This document shows, piece by piece, positions 59,151 to 64,000 of a stretch of 64,000 nt of DNA. Below the pieces are notes generated by a model. It made no database searches, was not told where the DNA came from, and worked only from the letters and a program-made list of their open reading frames with translations. Source of the stretch: Botryotinia globosa (taxonomy: Eukaryota > Ascomycota > Leotiomycetes > Helotiales > Sclerotiniaceae). The position numbers were made by a program, and so were the translations under genes. Each line of letters starts with the position of its first letter. Position 1 is the first letter of the stretch. The stretch spans positions 868,001 through 932,000 of the forward strand of contig RCSZ01000012.1 in the NCBI GenBank assembly GCA_014898425.1, in the 5' to 3' direction.

Positions 59151-60653
59151 TCATTCAACCATAGCATCTACATCCTGCTCCACACTCCTCGCTGGAGCTC
59201 CCCCACCTCTCCCATCAACAACGCTAATCAGGCCCCTTGTGTCACTCTGACAACCCGGACAATTATGCACTACCTCGTGTGCAAAGACATCACAATCGAT
59301 ACAAAAGTGATTACCACAAACCTCACACGCATACCTCCCACTCTCACTCATGCCCTTCATTGCTTGCTCGGGGGCACCTTTCTCATGTGCGCCCCTTTGG
59401 GGAAAAACTGCTTGGCACCCATAACACCCCTTAGATTTTCCGGCATCTTTCCAAAGAACTTCAACCCAATTGCGCAAGGGAAACAAATGATGATATGAGC
59501 GGGCCAAATGAGTGGAGAGAATAAGCGTAAGGCCGCATGCTGGGCATTCCGCTGGCAGTGAACACACTTTACTTTCACAACGAGAGCATAGATAGCCTCC
59601 TCTACTTAACTTCCCATGGCACGCGCAAAAGCTCATGCTTTTTCCTGGGTCGAGTGTTCGAGATGGGAAACCCATCATGAGTAAACTACTCTGTGACTGT
59701 TTTTTTGTACGCGTGACTGGGGGCGTTGTAGTTGCCATCATTAATTGCCTGAAATGTTCTTCATTTAATGCAACAGAGTATGCTGTCTCGTCCCCAGCAT
59801 TAGTGCGCGAGCATAGTTCGGCGCAAATGGCAACTTGGGCTGCAAGTCCTACAATACTAACTCGTATGCGATCCGTTATGAGCGAGGAAATCGTTTCATG
59901 GATATCGCCTGGATCACTTGAAAGTAGTGCACCATATATAATAAGTATCTCTCTCGTACCATGACTTGGAGCGTGAAATAGTGCAGCTCTACTCATCTCT
60001 AAAGCATTTTGTAAACTGGGATTTCCTTGACCTTGGTCTACGCGGAGAGCTTTCAATCGTTCAATATGTTCGGTGGGATTTCCACTCATATCTGAAATGC
60101 GCACTGCGATGCCATCGCGCATGCCAATAATCCCGAGTTGTGAGATGGGGTTCTGTTCAAAGTATTCGGTAACGAATTCGCTTGCGTAACGGATGGTGAG
60201 AAGGTAACGCGTCGGGCGCATGTCTTTCTCTGTCATGGCGAAGGAGAGGTCAAGGATGAGTATAAAGTGGCGAATAATACCTCGCTGTAAGGGCGTCGTA
60301 TCTCTCAATAATCTGGAATGGCCAGTTATCAGCACATTGCCAACTTACGAAGCATTTCAAAATGAGAGCTCCTCTTACCTCTTCCTCTTGTTAGCTTCCC
60401 TCAACCCCTCAACAGTAGAATTAATGCTACCATCTGCTCCTTCGACTACAGTATCCCAACTTCTTTGAATATCTTCCCATGCAGCTTTCCGCCTATTACC
60501 ACCGCCATTTGCGGCTTTTTCTTTGGCCGTTGACCCTCCAGCGCCTGTGGCAGCTCCAGTAGATCGAGTGCCATGCCCAGCATTTACATTGGCGGGTGCT
60601 CCAATATCATCATCTGAGAGATCCTCGACATATTCACCGTCAGAGTCTGCCAT
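59151..60653 (-). CDS. SSL1: TFIIH core subunit Ssl1 (p44)
   Basis: Component of general transcription factor TFIIH, needed for RNA polymerase II start and nucleotide excision repair; it stimulates the Rad3/XPD helicase. Two exons: 60653 to about 60379 (acidic leader MADSDGEYVEDLSDDD, ending REANKRKR), and about 60313-59151. The von Willebrand A-like domain starts GIIRHFILILDLSFAMTEKD and continues MRPTRYLLTIRYASEFVTEY and GIIGMRDGIAVRISD. After a linker, a C-terminal RING-like zinc part has CACHG, CSRCESKVC, CPACGL and CYGCQAVF. A final cluster follows (CEVCGNHFCIDCDVFAHEVV, then CPGCQ). About 480 residues, as in other fungi. The Met at 60653 is preferred to one 14 codons upstream because the acidic start is typical. 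Confidence 0.95.
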
Positions 60654-61606
60654 TCTTGCGGTTGTAAAAAATGGAAGAACTGAATTGGATGGCAAATAAA
60701 ATCTTTAGTTGGCTACCTATTTGGAAGTGGACAAGGCTGATTGATGTCTTTCAGAAATGTCAAGGCTAGAGCTTGCTAAACAATTTAGTGGAGCAGTTAA
60801 TTGCCGAGGAGACCAAGAGTAACAATGCTTCTGTGCAGCCTTGTGTTAGGGACTTGTCTGGGGAAAAACTTTAAAATAAGCAACTACCTACCTAATAGTA
60901 GTGATTGGTTGACTAAATTCACCGCCGTACTGACATTCAATAATGCATTATCCTGTCTTAAAACAAGATTGCATGTGTCATTCTGATCGTCAGATTAATA
61001 AACAGTTCGCAGTGCATTGTGGATATTAGAGGTCCAGGATCAAGGTCATCAATACCTGGTTGACAGAGTGCGTCGTCACATTCAAGCTCTCAGAATATCT
61101 AGCTAAGGCATGGATACCTACCTAGATTGAGTATGCGAGTCTGCGCGACTGAAAATCTACCCTACTAATAAGCTGCCATGCATGCATTCAAATCTGAGAT
61201 GAGTGGGGGACAAGAGCCTTAAAAGGCTTACAGTATGTGGTAAAAAAGTGGTCTACTTCGATTATCTGAATTAAGTTCTATCTCCTCCTACTATAAGTTC
61301 AATGTTGGGTATAATACTCGCAAAATCGTTATACAAGCCATTCCGCCAATTCATATAATCATTCCTAGCTGCGCCCTTGTCGTTATTACTTCCGCCCTCA
61401 TTTTCGTGTGGCGTGAAATTCTCCGTCCTCATTACCCCGTAGACAAGAGCTGTAGCTGTAATACGCGGTATCCTTGAGCCAATATTCATGCTTTTTGTGT
61501 AGCAAGATGTACCACATCGGGTATTAAACTAATACTGTCGTAAGACTTTCGTATGCGCATTATAACAAAATTCCTAACTCCATTGCTCCTGATTTCCTTG
61601 AATTCT
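60654..61606. other. Intergenic between SSL1 and CHS7
   Basis: About 950 bases between the SSL1 start and CHS7 3' end. A small minus-strand frame (61271-61489, 72 residues, from MNIGSRIPR to IVGGDRT) is free of low complexity and could be a small gene or 3' UTR; no family recognised. Confidence 0.45.
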
Positions 61607-62811
61607 TCATGAATATGTGTTGGTGACTGGCATTGGCCAATCGTCTTCTGTGATGCTCGACCAAAAGGTCCATACCATTACCACAGAGAGTAAAGTGAAG
61701 AGTGTCTCGAAAAGAGCTCCATCAATTTTTCCATTCGTGCCGTTGCAAATGTGAGGGCTGATAACATAATTGAAAATTTGGCCAAGAGCGAATAAAATCG
61801 CGGCACCCGTTAAGAAGATCATGGGCTTACGCTCGCCCAAAACTTTGATGACCAAGACTGTTTCTAGGGCAAAAAATACAAACAAAAAGACTAGTGGTGC
61901 GAGTTGGTATAGGACGTAGAGAGCGATGTTTCGGTTTTGGCCATTGCCTTGACCAGTTAAACTTGAGTCGAAATGTCCGGTCCAGCTGTATCCAGTGTCG
62001 AGGGCAATGTATCCAGTTCCGATGAATATGGCTGCTGCTGAAGCAACTATCAGACCCAATGACATTGCTGTCCCATCATCGATTATCTGATAGCCCACGA
62101 CAGCATTGAGCATCAAGATCCATAATGTTGCGCTAATCATTCCGAGGTGGATACCGGTGAAGGCCTGGGGTAACAATCAGCTTCCACATATGGGTCTTGA
62201 GAGCTTGGTCCGACTTACTATCCGAACAGTTGCGCTCAACGGGAACTCGCCCACAGTAAATATTTCACATATTTCAATGATTATATAACCTAGGAGAAAG
62301 AGCTGCATTTCCCTGTACGACGAGATGTAAGTAAACGATGCAAATCAAATATAATCCTGAGGATATTGACAAACCTTCTTCCCACTGCTGCTTGTTTCCG
62401 GTCGGACCGCCATATTAAGAATGCACTGATTACAATCGCAATTCCTGCAATTATTATCGAACCTTAGGAGGCGTTAGTTTATGACTTTCCGATCATTGAT
62501 TCTCGGGAACAGAACGGACCCAAATTGCCCAGATATTTCCCGCCGCCTAACGATATACCCGTCAGCTCGCAGCCTCCGTATCCGAAATTGCTGTTGGTGG
62601 GAGGATTGAATAGCTATTAAAAGACCGGTTAGCAACGTTGAAGTGCGAATCGTATTATTGAAACTAGGGAGTGGTACGAACGTTGCAGACTGGTAACGTC
62701 GAGTCGCGGCAGAAGTCCTAAATGGAATGTTTGTCAGTAATCAATCTCCATGGTCATTGGACTATGCAAAGATCTACTCACATGGAAATTTCCAAATTGT
62801 GTTGAGCCCAT
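61607..62811 (-). CDS. CHS7: Chitin synthase export chaperone Chs7
   Basis: Endoplasmic reticulum membrane protein that lets class III/IV chitin synthases leave the ER. Several small exons: MGSTQFGNFH at 62811, then DFCRDSTLPVCN, then LFNPPTNSNFGYGGCELTGI, then the first membrane region, then a last exon of about 62166-61607. The first residues and CELTGISLGGGKYLGNLGSI match the family. Seven or so hydrophobic helices are visible: IIIAGIAIVISAFLIW, LFLLGYIIIEICEIF, FTGIHLGMISATLWILML, LGLIVASAAAIFIGTGYIAL, PLVFLFVFFALETVLVI, MIFLTGAAILFALGQIFNYV and TLFTLLSVVMVWTFW. The conserved ISPHICNGTNGKIDGALFET loop lies between the last two. It ends ITEDDWPMPVTNTYS. About 330 residues. Good assignment. 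Confidence 0.93.
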
Positions 62812-64000
62812 TTTCTCTTGACAGAACCAACAATTCGCAATTGCGCGCAAGATATTTTCGATTATGTTTAAACTATTGTATTTCGTTGCTCTGTAAAACA
62901 AAAAGAGTAAAATTGATTCTTCTCGCGATTGCGAAACCTCAATGCGCGCGTGTGTTTAAACTGTGATTGAATTGTATTTGTGAATGGGTAATTGATCGAA
63001 GGTATTGATTCTCAGTTCCCATTCCAGTGGTTTCTGTTTGTCGTATTGTTCTTTCCTGATGATTTGATCTTGAACCCCTCAGCTTCGACCCTTCCTCAGC
63101 TTCTCCAATTAATATTTGAAGCGCTTGATTTCAGGAAGGAGCCGTTAGATTGGTTGGTTGCTTTATATTGGTGTTCGCGCGGATCGTTTGAAGTAAAGGC
63201 TGGATGCAGAATCGAGTTTCGTAATTGCGAGTATGGATATCTTTTGCCTCAATTTCAATCTTGACACATTCGACACAATGTAGAGAGTTGAGAAAGTATA
63301 CAAAAAGTATAACTTGGACAAGATCAGAGATTGGGAGAGACAATTGTGTGTGCAAGAGGGTGGAATAATTCAAGAACGGGGAAGTGAATTAATTGCCCTT
63401 GATGCAAAATGCGCTGGTCAAAAGGGCGAAGGCTGGTCACCGTAGCCTGTTTTGCTCTCTTTTGCTCTCTCTTACTCTCTTTTACCTCTTTTACCTCTTT
63501 TACCTCTGTTTGGCAGTATAATTCGACAACTTTGATATGTGCAGGGGCCCCAGACCATTCGAATCCCGGGAGGCTTTCCTTTTCTTCAGAAAAATTCCAT
63601 CAATCCCTGGTTCTTGAAAAGGCTCGTTACCTGGACGAGATGATTATTCCGTGGTAGCGAAATGATTTTGGTCGGAGCAAGGTCGAATCGGATATTGAAT
63701 GGTTACAGCAGGTAAGATGAAAATTGAAATGTGATTGAGCTCAGCCAGCATTGCAAAAAGGAAAGAAGAGGTACGGAGTAGGTAGGTAGGTACTAGGTAG
63801 GCACTTAAGAAGGAATCATTGCGAGGGATAATTTCATACCATGTACATATTTGCAATATAAAGTTTTGAATGTTTTATTTCATTGTCCATTTCTCTCTCC
63901 CTAGATCCTTGGAGGGATCATGATTTGCGAACGGTGGTGAATGGGGCAGCAAAATGTGCCTGCCTATTCTTGCCATTACATTCGGTTGTGTGAAGGCTTC
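62812..64000. other. CHS7 upstream region and window end
   Basis: No supported gene. Contains a degenerate CTCTTTTAC repeat tract (63449-63508) and a small GGTA patch near 63780. Frames at 62992-63264 (plus) and 63131-63373 (minus) overlap each other and show no features. A genuine gene could begin beyond the window edge. Confidence 0.5.
63449..63508. repeat. Degenerate (CTCTTTTAC/CTCTTTTGC)n tract
   Basis: Six or so imperfect units of 8-11 bases, pyrimidine-rich on the plus strand. Confidence 0.75.

Noticed and set aside
63520..63590. tRNA-like B box (ATTCGAATCCC)
   Set aside because: No A box at the required distance and no pairing acceptor stem; probably chance or a short relic.

Overview
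The window is a piece of nuclear chromosome from a filamentous ascomycete. Most genes are broken by short GT-AG introns of roughly 45-125 bases. The gene complement is typically fungal: a group III G-alpha, a Hog1 MAP kinase, Nur1, Avl9, Chs7 and Irc3. The proteins read like Leotiomycetes, and a Botrytis/Sclerotinia-type fungus is my best guess. That assignment is an inference from recalled protein similarity, not a search result.

Layout. 0.3-8.6 kb (all minus): a short-chain dehydrogenase, glycogen phosphorylase and a group III G-alpha. 8.7-14.5 kb: a gene-free stretch packed with microsatellites. 14.5-25.6 kb: cullin-1 (minus), a small YjlB-like cupin (plus), the secretory/DENN protein Avl9 (minus) and the Hog1-type kinase (minus). 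25.6-31.2 kb: a second long gene-poor stretch with a 7-bp-unit minisatellite. 31.2-46.5 kb: a dense housekeeping block holding a hypothetical protein, the mitochondrial helicase Irc3, an Rrn5-like Pol I factor, the SWI/SNF-RSC subunit Rsc8/Ssr2, ETF-alpha, adrenodoxin reductase Arh1 and a four-helix membrane protein. 46.5-53.3 kb: an island with an AT-rich block and one long orphan gene of repetitive, charged sequence. 53.3-62.8 kb: Nur1, V-ATPase subunit F, an ML-domain lipid transfer protein, a WW-domain protein, TFIIH subunit Ssl1 and the chitin synthase chaperone Chs7. The rest has no gene I can support.

Functional links. G-alpha, through cAMP/PKA, and glycogen phosphorylase are neighbours, and the phosphorylase keeps a candidate N-terminal phosphorylation site. 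ETF-alpha and Arh1 are both mitochondrial electron-transfer proteins and converge with only 33 bp between their stop codons. Irc3 and the Rrn5-like gene share a 345-bp divergent promoter.

I do not see a bacterial-type gene cluster or defence system. The least explained items are the orphan gene at 49.3-51.2 kb with its AT-rich neighbourhood, the terminal intron of the Hog1 gene, the frame break in the cupin gene, and possible gene remnants at 28.1-29.1 kb.
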